A stretch of DNA of 64,000 bases, taken from the NCBI GenBank assembly GCA_963850255.1, contig CAWKLL010000015.1, positions 27,139 to 91,138 of the forward strand, given 5' to 3'. The translations under genes were made by a program, and so were the position numbers. Under the pieces are notes generated by a model. That model was not told where the DNA came from, did no database searches, and saw only the letters and a program-made list of their open reading frames with translations. Numbering within the stretch: the first letter of the stretch is position 1; the number at the start of each line of letters is the position of its first letter. This DNA is from J054 sp963850255 (GTDB taxonomy: Bacteria; Pseudomonadota; Gammaproteobacteria; Steroidobacterales; GCA-2729495). Below are positions 25,870 through 33,844 of the stretch, piece by piece.

Positions 25870-26157
25870 TTACCAGCGACCACCGCCACCACCGCGATTT
25901 TCGCGGGGCTCACGGGGTTTGGCTTCGTTAACCTTAATGCGACGACCGCCGAGATCCTGGCCATCCATCGCTTCGATGGCTGCCTGTGCTTCGGCATCGG
26001 TGCCCATTTCCACGAAACCAAAGCCTTTGCTCCGACCCGTGTCACGGTCCATGATGATGGTTACCGAGTCTACGGCTCCGCTCTGGCCAAAGGCCTCACG
26101 CAGCGATTCTTCGGTGGATGAATACGGCAAATTGCCGACGTATAGTTTCCTACCCAT
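25870..26157 (-). CDS. Glycine-rich RNA-binding protein, single RRM
   Basis: A 95-residue protein with one RNA recognition motif: RNP2 LYVGNL (residues 5-10) and RNP1 KGFGFVEM (44-51), then a short Arg/Gly tail (PRENRGGGGGRW). It binds single-stranded RNA; relatives in cyanobacteria and Proteobacteria are often cold-induced and act as RNA chaperones. AGAGGAA precedes the ATG. A candidate promoter about 100 bases upstream would give a leader of some 90 bases, as is common for cold-regulated genes. A strong terminator follows. Confidence 0.9.
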   Translation of the reverse strand: MGRKLYVGNLPYSSTEESLREAFGQSGAVDSVTIIMDRDTGRSKGFGFVEMGTDAEAQAAIEAMDGQDLGGRRIKVNEAKPREPRENRGGGGGRW

Positions 26158-26257
26158 TAGTCTTACTCATGTTTCCTCTTAAACGTTCTAGTTACCGCTC
26201 AGGAGGATGTAGACCCAGGGTCCGCAGTCTCGAAGCAAGCGATATAGAAGCACTTAA

Positions 26258-26263
26258 AGTATA
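26258..26263 (-). promoter_or_regulatory. Candidate -10 element for the RRM gene
   Basis: On the minus strand TATACT, preceded by GGC, lies about 100 bases before the ATG at 26157; a weak TGGAAA sits 17 bases further upstream as -35. This is a consensus match only. Confidence 0.35.
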
Positions 26264-26377
26264 GCCGAACCCGCCAGCGTTTCCAGCGTAAGCGCCGATG
26301 GCGCCATCCGGAACCCTGCGAGGTCCGTCATAAAACCGTCACAGCGCCCCTGGCTGGCTGGCAAGCCAGCGCCGAAT

Positions 26378-27406
26378 CTAGATTTTGCGCAGCTCCGGCA
26401 CCACCCGTTCACCGATGATTTTCAGTGCCTCCATGGGCTCTGCGTGCAGTCGCAGCGCGATTTCCGTCAGCCCGGCGTGGCCAAATTTCTTGAAGCGTTC
26501 CAGCTCGCGATCCAGGTCTTCCAGGCCGCCCGTGGAGGTCAGGCCCTGGGCCAGCTTGTTGGAAATCTCTTTGGGTACGCCTTTGACGTCATCGGAATGG
26601 GCAAAATACGCATCCACATAATTCTGGAAATTGTCAGTGACGATTTTCACTTCGTCTGCGTCAAGGTAGAGGCTGGTTAATTCCGGATCCAGCTTGCGTG
26701 CGCGCCAGGGCAGTTCGCGCCGCGATTCGCGGAAGGCGGCTTCGCGATCCGCCTTGATATGCCAGCCCCAGAAGGTGTTGATGCGAAAATCTTCTGCCGG
26801 CGTTTCACGCCGCTCGACACCGGTGCGAACATTTTCCATGGCCGGTTCGACGATTTCCGGTGGGGTGCAGCCGACAAACACGCCGTCGGCAATCCGCCCT
26901 TCCATGCGCATCATCATGAAGCGGTAGGCGGTGCCGTAGACCATCGGCGGCGGCGCTTTCAGCCAGTCATAAGCGCAGGGCAGGTTGACGTTATAAATCT
27001 CGCCTTTGTAACCCTGCTTGAGTCCGCCGCGACCGGCCAGGCGCACGATCTCTATGGCTTCACGAATGGCCAGCACCACTTTCTGCGGCTTCTTCAGGTC
27101 CATGGCATCCAGGTTGCCTTCGCCGGCACCGACGGCGACCTGTGCACGACCGTTGCTAATCTCGTTGAGCGTCAGCAGGGCGTTAGCGATTTTCAGCGGA
27201 TGCATTTCGAAGGGGCTGACCGCGAGCGCGCCCATGCGAATTTTTGAGGTGGATTCGGCCAGCTTTGCCAGGCTGATGAACGGATCCCAGTGAGCAAAAT
27301 AATTTGATGTCCAGACGGCGCGAATACCGTACTTTTCAGCGGCCAGGCCCAGCTCGGTTATCTGCGCCGGGTTCAGATCAGGTTCCAGGATGATGTCTAC
27401 GTCCAC
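26378..27406 (-). CDS. LLM-class flavin-dependent oxidoreductase (luciferase-like)
   Basis: A 342-residue TIM-barrel enzyme of the bacterial luciferase superfamily. Visible features: AAEKYGIRAVWTSNYFAHWDPFISLAKLAESTSKIRMGALAVSP (N-terminal strands), HPLKIANALLTLNEISNGRAQVAVGAGEG (the conserved substrate/phosphate loop), and the late LERFKKFGHAGLTEIALRLH. It uses reduced FMN or F420 to oxygenate or reduce an organic substrate; the pattern resembles the methylene-H4MPT reductase-like F420 branch, though FMN use cannot be excluded. Start is GTG with AAGGAC upstream. Stands alone. Confidence 0.85.
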   Translation of the reverse strand: MDVDIILEPDLNPAQITELGLAAEKYGIRAVWTSNYFAHWDPFISLAKLAESTSKIRMGALAVSPFEMHPLKIANALLTLNEISNGRAQVAVGAGEGNLDAMDLKKPQKVVLAIREAIEIVRLAGRGGLKQGYKGEIYNVNLPCAYDWLKAPPPMVYGTAYRFMMMRMEGRIADGVFVGCTPPEIVEPAMENVRTGVERRETPAEDFRINTFWGWHIKADREAAFRESRRELPWRARKLDPELTSLYLDADEVKIVTDNFQNYVDAYFAHSDDVKGVPKEISNKLAQGLTSTGGLEDLDRELERFKKFGHAGLTEIALRLHAEPMEALKIIGERVVPELRKI

Positions 27407-27577
27407 GTTTTGTCCTTGGCAGCGACCGCCAGCAGCGCGGTCGTGAGTTAATTCAGGGCGGGAAAGATAGGCCCTCAGGGCTCGGAATGCCAGAATTTGG
27501 CGGGCCCGCAGCCTCTGGCTGGCCTACAATCGCGGGCCCGATAGTCCACTGAATAGCAGCGTGAGTGCCTGGTCTTT

Positions 27578-29113
27578 ATGAATAAAGCAGACGACAACAG
27601 CGACCAGCACTTGTTGCCGTCAGCTATGCAGGCCCATCGCGACGGTGAGCTGGACATGGCCGCTGATTTGTACGATGAGTTTCTTAAGCAGGACCCCGGG
27701 CATGCCCAGGCACTGCGGCTGCGCGGCAGTCTGGCTCGCGATCTGGGCCAGCTGGAGGCCTCGCGGGCTTGGCTGGAAGGGGCTCGAGCCGCGGCGCCCG
27801 AGCAGGCCGAACCCTGCAATGAACTGGCCCTGACACTATTGGCGCTGGGCCAGCTGCCAGCCGCCGAGGCGGCCCTGCGCGCAGCCCTGAAGCTGGATCC
27901 CGATTCACCGCGCGCGCTGGCCAATCTTGGCGCGCTGGCCCAATACCGCGGCCGCCTGCCTGAGGCGATTGACTGCGCAAAGCGCTATCTGGCCCTGCAA
28001 CCCGCCGACCTCGAAGTGCGCTGCAACCTGGCCACCGCACTGGCCGACGCCGGGCGTGGCGAGGAAGCGCTGCAGGCCTGCGAGCTGGCCCTGGAGCAAG
28101 CGGCCGGACACCCGTTTGTGCTGGCGACGCAGGGCTCCGTGCTGGTGGCTTTGCAGGACTTTGCCGCAGCTGTGCCGGTGCTGGAACTGGCAACCGGCCG
28201 AAATCCGGATGACGACCTGGCCCTGACCAACCTGGCCCAGGCCTATTTTTCCCTGCAACGTGACGCTGACGCCTGCCATGTGCTGCAGCGCGCGCTGCGA
28301 ATTAATCCCAACAACGCGCGCGCTGCCAGTGATCTGGCGCTGATGTCATCAGTCGGCGGTGATTCAGCTCGTGCCCAGGAGGTCTGTAGCGAGTTTCTGC
28401 AGCGCCATCCGGGCGAGCGACTGGTTTTGGCGGCACAGATCAGCGTGTTGCAGCAGGCCGGCCATTGTCAGGCGGCAAGCGAGTTGCTGGATCTGGAAGG
28501 CCTGATTGAAGTCACGCAGATTGCTGCGCCGCCAGGCTTCGCCGACACAGCCGCCTTTAATACCGCCCTGATCGCAAACCTGAAACAAAACGCTTCGCTG
28601 CTGGCTGAGCCTGCCAGCAAATCCACGCGTGGTGGTCGGCAAACGGGCGAACTGGACCTGGACTCGGACCCGGCGCTGCGGGCGCTGGGGAAAATGCTTT
28701 CGCAGGCCGTTGCTGACTACGCGACGGCGCGTGAGCGGGCTGGTCAGGCAGATCATCCGCTGATGGCCTATGCCAGCACCGACCCCGCGCTGCGGGTCTG
28801 GGGCACTGTGCTGACAGCCGGCGGTCACCAGGGCTCGCATTTGCATCCGCTGGGCTTTGTCAGCGGCGTGTATTACCTGCAGATTCCAGAGGAAATGAGC
28901 GTTGCTGATTCGCAGGCCGGCTGGCTGGAGTTTGGTTCACCGCCGGTCCAGCTGGGCACGGATGCAGCCGGCGAGCGCCGCAGGCTGGAGCCGGTGGTCG
29001 GCCAGCTGGTGTTATTTCCATCCTACTTTCGGCATGCCACGCTGCCCTTCAGCGCGGCTGGAGAGCGCATCAGTATTGCCTTTGATGCAGTGCCACAGAC
29101 AAGTCCGGGCTAG
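27578..29113 (+). CDS. TPR protein with C-terminal 2OG-Fe(II) oxygenase-like domain
   Basis: A 511-residue cytosolic protein. Residues ~1-290 are a run of tetratricopeptide repeats (for example AQALRLRGSLARDLGQLEASRAWLEGA, ALANLGALAQYRGRLPEAIDCAKRYLAL). Residues ~300-508 match the 2OG-Fe(II) oxygenase family PF13759: GSHLHPLGFVSGVYYLQIPEE (iron ligands from the H-x-H, about 420-424), GWLEFGSPP, LVLFPSYFRHATLPFSAAGERISIAFD (third His, then the Arg that binds 2-oxoglutarate). The TPR part probably binds a protein or peptide substrate that is hydroxylated. It is monocistronic with 170 bases of upstream sequence. Domain calls firm, substrate unknown. Confidence 0.8.
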   Translation: MNKADDNSDQHLLPSAMQAHRDGELDMAADLYDEFLKQDPGHAQALRLRGSLARDLGQLEASRAWLEGARAAAPEQAEPCNELALTLLALGQLPAAEAALRAALKLDPDSPRALANLGALAQYRGRLPEAIDCAKRYLALQPADLEVRCNLATALADAGRGEEALQACELALEQAAGHPFVLATQGSVLVALQDFAAAVPVLELATGRNPDDDLALTNLAQAYFSLQRDADACHVLQRALRINPNNARAASDLALMSSVGGDSARAQEVCSEFLQRHPGERLVLAAQISVLQQAGHCQAASELLDLEGLIEVTQIAAPPGFADTAAFNTALIANLKQNASLLAEPASKSTRGGRQTGELDLDSDPALRALGKMLSQAVADYATARERAGQADHPLMAYASTDPALRVWGTVLTAGGHQGSHLHPLGFVSGVYYLQIPEEMSVADSQAGWLEFGSPPVQLGTDAAGERRRLEPVVGQLVLFPSYFRHATLPFSAAGERISIAFDAVPQTSPG

Positions 29114-29342
29114 CCCGGGCGCGCGGCCCGCATTGCATGGAAACGGCGCCAATGCTAGGGTTGCCGCCTATTTTTTGCGCATTGACGACTTAGATTCTTC
29201 TTCTGACCCGAGCGAAGTGAGTGGTCACCCTGGTGTGACGCATTGCATCAATCTGGCCGCCGGGGCTTCCCTGGCCGTTGCCTTCAGTTTCGCCGCGTCC
29301 AGCGCAGCGTCATTTGTCGGGTCTTAAAAACATGGAGCAGCA

Positions 29343-29867
29343 ATGATGAAATCCCTGGCCATGTTGGCCTTGTTGACGGGCCTTGTCCTGAACTTGCCCG
29401 TAGCCGCCGTCGGCGCGGTGATTGAAGACGGCAGTACCGTGGAGCTTGAGTACACCCTGACGCTGGCTGAGAACGGTGAAACCGTGCAAAGCAATGTCGG
29501 CAATCCGCCGCTGAGCTATGTGCACGGCAAGGGCATGTTGCTACCGGCGCTCGAGGCTGAACTGGCTGGCCGCGAAGCCACTGAAGAGTTTGAACTGAGT
29601 GTGGCCGCCGCCGAAGCCTATGGGCCGATAAATCCGGACATGTTCCGCGAAGTTGAGCTGGAGAAAATTCCGGAAGAAGCCCGCGAGGTTGGTGTGTTGC
29701 TGAGTTCGCCGGAATACCAGGGCACGATTCGCGTCAGCGAGGTGCGTGACGACGTGGTGGTGCTGGACTTTAATCATCCGCTGGCCGGTGAAAATCTGCG
29801 CTTTAAGGTTCGTGTGGTCTCAGTACTTGAATCAGCGCCGGTTGTGCCTGAGAGCAGCGCACAGTGA
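29343..29867 (+). CDS. Exported FKBP-type peptidyl-prolyl isomerase (SlyD-like), copy 1
   Basis: A 174-residue protein with signal peptide (MMKSLAMLALLTGLVLNLPVAAVGA) and a SlyD-type FKBP domain with the inserted IF lobe: VELEYTLTLAENGETVQSNVG, LSYVHGKGMLLPALEAELAGR, AYGPINPDMFREV, and VVVLDFNHPLAGENLRFKVRVVSV. It should isomerise prolyl bonds in the periplasm. It lacks the His-rich metal tail of SlyD. The stop overlaps the start of the second FKBP gene (GTGA). Confidence 0.88.
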   Translation: MMKSLAMLALLTGLVLNLPVAAVGAVIEDGSTVELEYTLTLAENGETVQSNVGNPPLSYVHGKGMLLPALEAELAGREATEEFELSVAAAEAYGPINPDMFREVELEKIPEEAREVGVLLSSPEYQGTIRVSEVRDDVVVLDFNHPLAGENLRFKVRVVSVLESAPVVPESSAQ

Positions 29868-30325
29868 CCGGGTCAGCCGTCGATAGCATTGCGGCGGGCA
29901 GCGCCGTTGGTTTGCGCTTCAAGCTGACCTTGCAGGGCCAGGGTGAGGTGCTGCAAACCAATGAAGAGCACGCCCCGCTGACTTACGTGCACGGGGACGG
30001 CAGCTTACTGCCGGCGCTGGAGGAGGCTTTACTGGGTCGCCAGGTCGACGATCGCTTCGAGGTCGCACTGGAAGCCGAGCGTGCCTATGGCGCCGTCAAC
30101 GAAGAACTGTTCCGCGAGGTGCCTGCCGATCAGGTTCCCGAAGATGCCCGGGAAGTGGGCAGCATTCTGTCTGCGCCCGACTACGATGGCCCGATTCGGG
30201 TGCGCGAAGTGCGCGACGATATCGTCGTGCTGGACTTTAATCACCCGCTGGCCGGTGAAGATCTGGCCTTTGATATTACTGTTGTATCTGTCAGCGCGAA
30301 GTCACCGCAGAGTGACGCGGAGTAA
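29864..30325 (+). CDS. FKBP-type peptidyl-prolyl isomerase (SlyD-like), copy 2, cytosolic
   Basis: A 153-residue paralogue of the gene before it, without a signal peptide: LRFKLTLQGQGEVLQTNEEHAPLTYVHGDGSLLPALEEALLGR, AYGAVNEELFREV, IVVLDFNHPLAGEDLAFDITVVSV. The start is a GTG inside the overlap GTGA (29864-29867), which makes its translation depend on copy 1. The pair therefore gives one periplasmic and one cytosolic isomerase from one message. Residues lining the FKBP pocket differ from SlyD in places (HGDGSLLPALE), so activity should be tested rather than assumed. Confidence 0.85.
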   Translation: MTGSAVDSIAAGSAVGLRFKLTLQGQGEVLQTNEEHAPLTYVHGDGSLLPALEEALLGRQVDDRFEVALEAERAYGAVNEELFREVPADQVPEDAREVGSILSAPDYDGPIRVREVRDDIVVLDFNHPLAGEDLAFDITVVSVSAKSPQSDAE

Positions 30326-30328
30326 CCA

Positions 30329-30604
30329 ATGCCGACCAAGAAGAAAACCGAAACCGTCGATGACTCCCTTAAAGGTGAGCCGTTTGCGCTAGGCACGGTT
30401 GATAAAACCACGCCGCCTGTAGAGGGCGAGACGGGTACCTGGCATCGCTACACGATCAACCAGGGTCCTAACACCATTACCGGTTATCGTAAGGGCTCAC
30501 GCACCGCTGTTACACGTGCAGTGAAACTAATCGTGGCCGAATTGAACGAGCGACGCTTCGGCCGGCGCGGTCGCGTGCACCTGACCAGCCCCAGCCGCAA
30601 ATAG
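30329..30604 (+). CDS. Small basic hypothetical protein (91 aa)
   Basis: Starts 3 bases after the FKBP copy 2 stop, so almost certainly co-translated. Very basic at both ends (MPTKKKTE, RRFGRRGRVHLTSPSRK); the middle reads TWHRYTINQGPNTITGYRKGSRTAVTRAVKLIVAELNERR. The pattern suggests a nucleic-acid-binding protein but I do not recognise the family. It ends 4 bases before the stop of the convergent Rieske gene. Confidence 0.65.
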   Translation: MPTKKKTETVDDSLKGEPFALGTVDKTTPPVEGETGTWHRYTINQGPNTITGYRKGSRTAVTRAVKLIVAELNERRFGRRGRVHLTSPSRK

Positions 30605-30608
30605 CGTT

Positions 30609-31778
30609 TCAGGCTACGCCTTGTAGTGAGGCGTCACTGCGAGTGGCAGCCGGATCGCCGGCGACCATAGGCACCGTATCGAAAATCCAGCTGTCAGGTG
30701 CCTGGCGGCGACCCGGTGACGGAATCACCCGGTATTCGCCATTGCGTTCCATTTCGTCCAGGCGAAGACGGTCAATCTGGCCGCCTGCCGCGCGCAGTTC
30801 ACGCATCATTCTCCAGTAAGCCGTCATCACCTTGTCTTCCCGTTCCGCCCGCAGTGGCGGCCAGTCTTCGACATCGGGTGCACGCTTGGGCAGGAATGAT
30901 TCGCCGTTCGCCTTGTCCTGGAAAATGTTGCGCAGGTTGCGCTTGAGATGTTCCTTGTCGTTTTCCGGCTCCAGCATAAAGCTGCGGAAGAATAGCCAGC
31001 GCATTTGCGTGGTTTCTTCATCAATGGGCGTCGAAATTTCGTAGAAACAGTTCTGCCAGCCGGAGCCGGCGCCACCGATATCAACCTTACCGTTTAGCGT
31101 GAAGCCGGGCAGCATGAACGCCAGGCGCGAGACTACCTCGCTGCGCTCGCTGCGCATTTCCTTCCATTTCCCCTTGGTCACGGTGGGTCGCGAGACAATG
31201 CGGGTGCGAAAGCCGTACGGCGTCTGTTCAATCTGGTGGTCCGGCGGTCGGATGGGGTTTTCGCCGCCGAACTCAATGCCGTGCACGATAGGCAAATGCA
31301 CATGATCGAGATCGGTCATCTTTGACCAATGCAGGTTGCATGCCCAGACATCTTCGAAGGTCACCATGCGCCATTCCGGGTTGTCGTATTCCGGCATCTC
31401 GTAGATCGGCACGGCCTTGTCGAGGTCGTCACCCAAAAACACCCAGACCAGGCCGTATTTTTCCTGGGTGGGATAACTGTCAACCTTGGCGCCGGCAGGA
31501 ATGTCGCCGTCGGGGTCCGCCTGCGAGGGGATGCGGGTGCATTGTCCGCTGGCGTCGAAATGCCAGCCGTGGAACGGACAGGAAATGCTGCCGTCCTCGT
31601 GGCATTTGCCGCGCCCGAGTCTGGCGCCGCGATGCGGGCAGACGTCGCTTAAACAGGCCGCCTTGCCGTCCGCGTCGCGAAACAGCACGAAATCGCGGCC
31701 CAGCATGCGCATCTGGCGGGGTTTGTCAGTGAGATTGGCGCTGAATTCCGCCACGTACCAGACGTTGGTAAACATCAT
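30609..31778 (-). CDS. Rieske non-heme iron oxygenase, alpha subunit type
   Basis: A 389-residue ring-hydroxylating or demethylating oxygenase. Rieske 2Fe-2S ligands: CPHRGARLGRGKC and CPFHGWHFD within the first 75 residues. Mononuclear iron ligands in HWSKMTDLDHVHLPIVHG (D-x2-H-x4-H type). The C-terminal catalytic domain is of the vanillate O-demethylase / phenylpropionate dioxygenase-like group. It needs a reductase, which is not encoded nearby. AGGAGG precedes the double ATG start. It is only distantly similar to the tandem Rieske pair at 33845 and 35259. Substrate unknown. Confidence 0.88.
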   Translation of the reverse strand: MMFTNVWYVAEFSANLTDKPRQMRMLGRDFVLFRDADGKAACLSDVCPHRGARLGRGKCHEDGSISCPFHGWHFDASGQCTRIPSQADPDGDIPAGAKVDSYPTQEKYGLVWVFLGDDLDKAVPIYEMPEYDNPEWRMVTFEDVWACNLHWSKMTDLDHVHLPIVHGIEFGGENPIRPPDHQIEQTPYGFRTRIVSRPTVTKGKWKEMRSERSEVVSRLAFMLPGFTLNGKVDIGGAGSGWQNCFYEISTPIDEETTQMRWLFFRSFMLEPENDKEHLKRNLRNIFQDKANGESFLPKRAPDVEDWPPLRAEREDKVMTAYWRMMRELRAAGGQIDRLRLDEMERNGEYRVIPSPGRRQAPDSWIFDTVPMVAGDPAATRSDASLQGVA

Positions 31779-31967
31779 GTCGTTAATCCTCCTGCCGGTC
31801 TCGGCCGGCTGACCCGATAAGCCAGACTATAGCGAATCTTCCCAGGGTAGGGTCGTCAAGTCGCCGGCGGCGAGGCGAATCCGCCGGTTTCGTGGCATAG
31901 TTGCCGGCCGCCCGCCACCCGGCGCATGCGGCCCCAGAAGAATCAACAGCCCAGGAGTGCGAGCCTC

Positions 31968-32450
31968 ATGACCAGTCAACAGTGGGATAGCCCACCGGAA
32001 ATGCAGATTGAAACCGACCGCAGCTATCGCTGCACCCTGAGCACTGACCGCGGCGATATCGAATTGGAACTGTATCCCGAGCATGCGCCCATGACGGTCA
32101 ACAATTTCGTGTTCCTCGTCGGCCAGGGCTTTTACGACGGCACCGGATTTCATCGCGTTATTGAAAATTTCATGATTCAGGGCGGTGATCCCACGGGCAG
32201 TGGCCGTGGCGGTCCGGGTTATCGTTTCGCCGATGAGTGTGACGGCAATCCGCTGAGCCATGAGCGCTGCGTGATTTCCATGGCCAATGCCGGCCCGGGT
32301 ACCAACGGCAGCCAGTTCTTTATTACCCATGCGCCACAACCGCATCTGGACGGTCGGCATACCGTTTTTGGCAAGGTCGTCAGCGGTGAAGATATCGTCG
32401 ATAGCGTGCAGCAGGGCGACCAGATCACCAAGATCACTATCGCTGACTAG
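31968..32450 (+). CDS. Cyclophilin-type peptidyl-prolyl cis-trans isomerase
   Basis: A 160-residue cytosolic cyclophilin: DRGDIELELYPEHAPMTVNNFVFLV, FYDGTGFHRVIENFMIQGGDPTGSGRGGPGYRF (FHRxxxxFMxQGGD, with the catalytic Arg) and MANAGPGTNGSQFFITHAPQPHLDGRHTVFGKV (the GxxxGSQFFI and HxVFG motifs). The N-terminal extension MTSQQWDSPPEMQI is slightly longer than in PpiB. AGGAG about 10 bases upstream of ATG 31968. Third peptidyl-prolyl isomerase gene in 3 kb. It is followed 28 bases later by an amino-acid binding protein gene. Confidence 0.93.
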   Translation: MTSQQWDSPPEMQIETDRSYRCTLSTDRGDIELELYPEHAPMTVNNFVFLVGQGFYDGTGFHRVIENFMIQGGDPTGSGRGGPGYRFADECDGNPLSHERCVISMANAGPGTNGSQFFITHAPQPHLDGRHTVFGKVVSGEDIVDSVQQGDQITKITIAD

Positions 32451-32478
32451 GTAAGTCCGTATTAACGGGAGTACAAGA

Positions 32479-33327
32479 ATGAAAAGAATGATACTTGCAG
32501 GACTATGCCTGTTCCTGGCGGTTGCTTCGGTCGCTGCCGGCACGCTGGACAGGATTGCTGAACGTGGCGAGATCCGTATCGGCTATCGTGAAGGGACGGA
32601 GCCTTTTTCCTTTCTCAATGACCAGGGTCAGCCGGCGGGCTACTCCATCGAGTTGTGTCAGCGAGTCGCAGGCGCGGTTAAAGAGAATCTGAAGCTGTCC
32701 AAGCTTAAAGTCACTTATGTGCCAGTGGCGGTTAAGGATCGATTCTCTTCAGTGGCTAAAGGCGATGTGGACATTCTATGTGCCGCTACGACGATCACGC
32801 TGTCGCGCATGGAGCAGGTCGATTTTTCATTGATGACCTTTACGACTGGCGGCGGCGTAATGTCGCGTGCCGAGGCGCCGCTGCCGACGGTGGGTGATTT
32901 GACCGGCAAAAAAGTTGCTGTGGTCACCGGCACCACCGGCGAGGCTGCGCTCAAGGCCTACCTGGCGGATGCCTTCATCGATGCTCAGGTAATCTCCGCC
33001 GATAGCAGCGAGGAAGCCCGGAAAATGCTGGATCGGGGCGAAGTGGATGCCTGGGCCGGCGATCAGATTGTGCTGATCGGCCAGCTGATGCGCGAGGGAA
33101 ATCCTCGTGACTACACCATTTCTCAGGACTTATTTTCCTATGAGCCCTACGGTCTGGCTGTCGCACGCGACGATGCCGATTTTCGGCTGGTTGTAGATCG
33201 CACTATTGCGCGCTTGTATCGAACCGGCCAGTTCAAAGCCCTGTTCGAGAAATGGTTTGCGCGCTCGGGAATACGTCCTTCGCCGATTTTGCAGGCCATG
33301 TACACCCTGCAGGCTCTGCCAGACTAG
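32479..33327 (+). CDS. Amino-acid ABC transporter substrate-binding protein (SBP_bac_3)
   Basis: A 282-residue periplasmic binding protein with signal peptide MKRMILAGLCLFLAVASVAAG. The body matches the glutamate/aspartate-type group: TLDRIAERGEIRIGYREGTEPFSFLNDQGQPAGYSIELCQRVA, DILCAATTITLSRMEQVDFSLMTF, LTGKKVAVVTGTTGE, and EPYGLAVARDDADFRLVVDRTIARLYRTG. No permease or ATPase gene is adjacent. A strong terminator lies about 125 bases downstream. Confidence 0.92.
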   Translation: MKRMILAGLCLFLAVASVAAGTLDRIAERGEIRIGYREGTEPFSFLNDQGQPAGYSIELCQRVAGAVKENLKLSKLKVTYVPVAVKDRFSSVAKGDVDILCAATTITLSRMEQVDFSLMTFTTGGGVMSRAEAPLPTVGDLTGKKVAVVTGTTGEAALKAYLADAFIDAQVISADSSEEARKMLDRGEVDAWAGDQIVLIGQLMREGNPRDYTISQDLFSYEPYGLAVARDDADFRLVVDRTIARLYRTGQFKALFEKWFARSGIRPSPILQAMYTLQALPD

Positions 33328-33690
33328 GCAACTGAGTCGCTGCAACGAACTGTGTGTCAGGGTCTGTCGTCGCTGCAGGATTTCTTTGCACCGACGGCTG
33401 GCGATCAAAGGCTGTGTTCGGGATAAATCCGCGAATCCGGCATTCAGTAGCCAAGGGCAGCCCGGTGGGCTGCCCTTTTTGTTGCGCACTAAGGCGGCAG
33501 TGTCGCCGCGAAAATAGCGTTCCAGTACCCGGCCTAACTCCCGCGGGGCATCGCCGCCGTCGCGGCCACCGAACTGGTCATACAGCGCCTTGGAAATACC
33601 GACGAATACAGCGGCCCGGATCAGGGCGGCAGCGCCGATGCGCATGGCCTGCTGGTGATGGATGGTCGCGCGGAACCTTGCGGCACTCAT
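33130..33690 (-). CDS. Doubtful open frame; first ~65 residues may be a real small gene
   Basis: The first 65 residues (RFRATIHHQQAMRIGAAALI, AAVFVGISKALYDQFGG, APRELGRVLERYFRGD) look like protein and AGAGGA lies upstream, but the frame then runs through a plus-strand terminator hairpin and 198 bases antisense to the binding-protein gene, which is unlikely. One more indel near 33490 would end it at a TAG before the hairpin. I list it only because this gap of 517 bases (33328-33844) otherwise holds nothing but a terminator and AT-rich promoter-like sequence. Confidence 0.25.
   Translation of the reverse strand: MSAARFRATIHHQQAMRIGAAALIRAAVFVGISKALYDQFGGRDGGDAPRELGRVLERYFRGDTAALVRNKKGSPPGCPWLLNAGFADLSRTQPLIASRRCKEILQRRQTLTHSSLQRLSCLVWQSLQGVHGLQNRRRTYSRARKPFLEQGFELAGSIQARNSAIYNQPKIGIVACDSQTVGLIGK
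33453..33482 (+). terminator. Rho-independent terminator
   Basis: Stem AAGGGCAGCCC / GGGCTGCCCTT (33453-33463 and 33467-33477) with a three-base loop and five T's plus following T-rich bases. Placed about 125 bases after the amino-acid binding protein gene. Confidence 0.85.
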
Positions 33691-33844
33691 GGGCCAGCGT
33701 AGAATCCTCTGCTTTTCTGGCGGATGTGTTGTCGGTTAAATATTTGATAAATAGAGTAATAAGTAGTCGCTAAGTACATTCCCGAATGGCTTCGTATGAG
33801 CTCAAAGTTTTTTATGTCGCGACAATTTCGGGGAGGAAGAAGCT

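Noticed and set aside
31827..32543. 238-residue minus-strand frame
   Set aside because: Lies opposite the cyclophilin gene, which has all family motifs.
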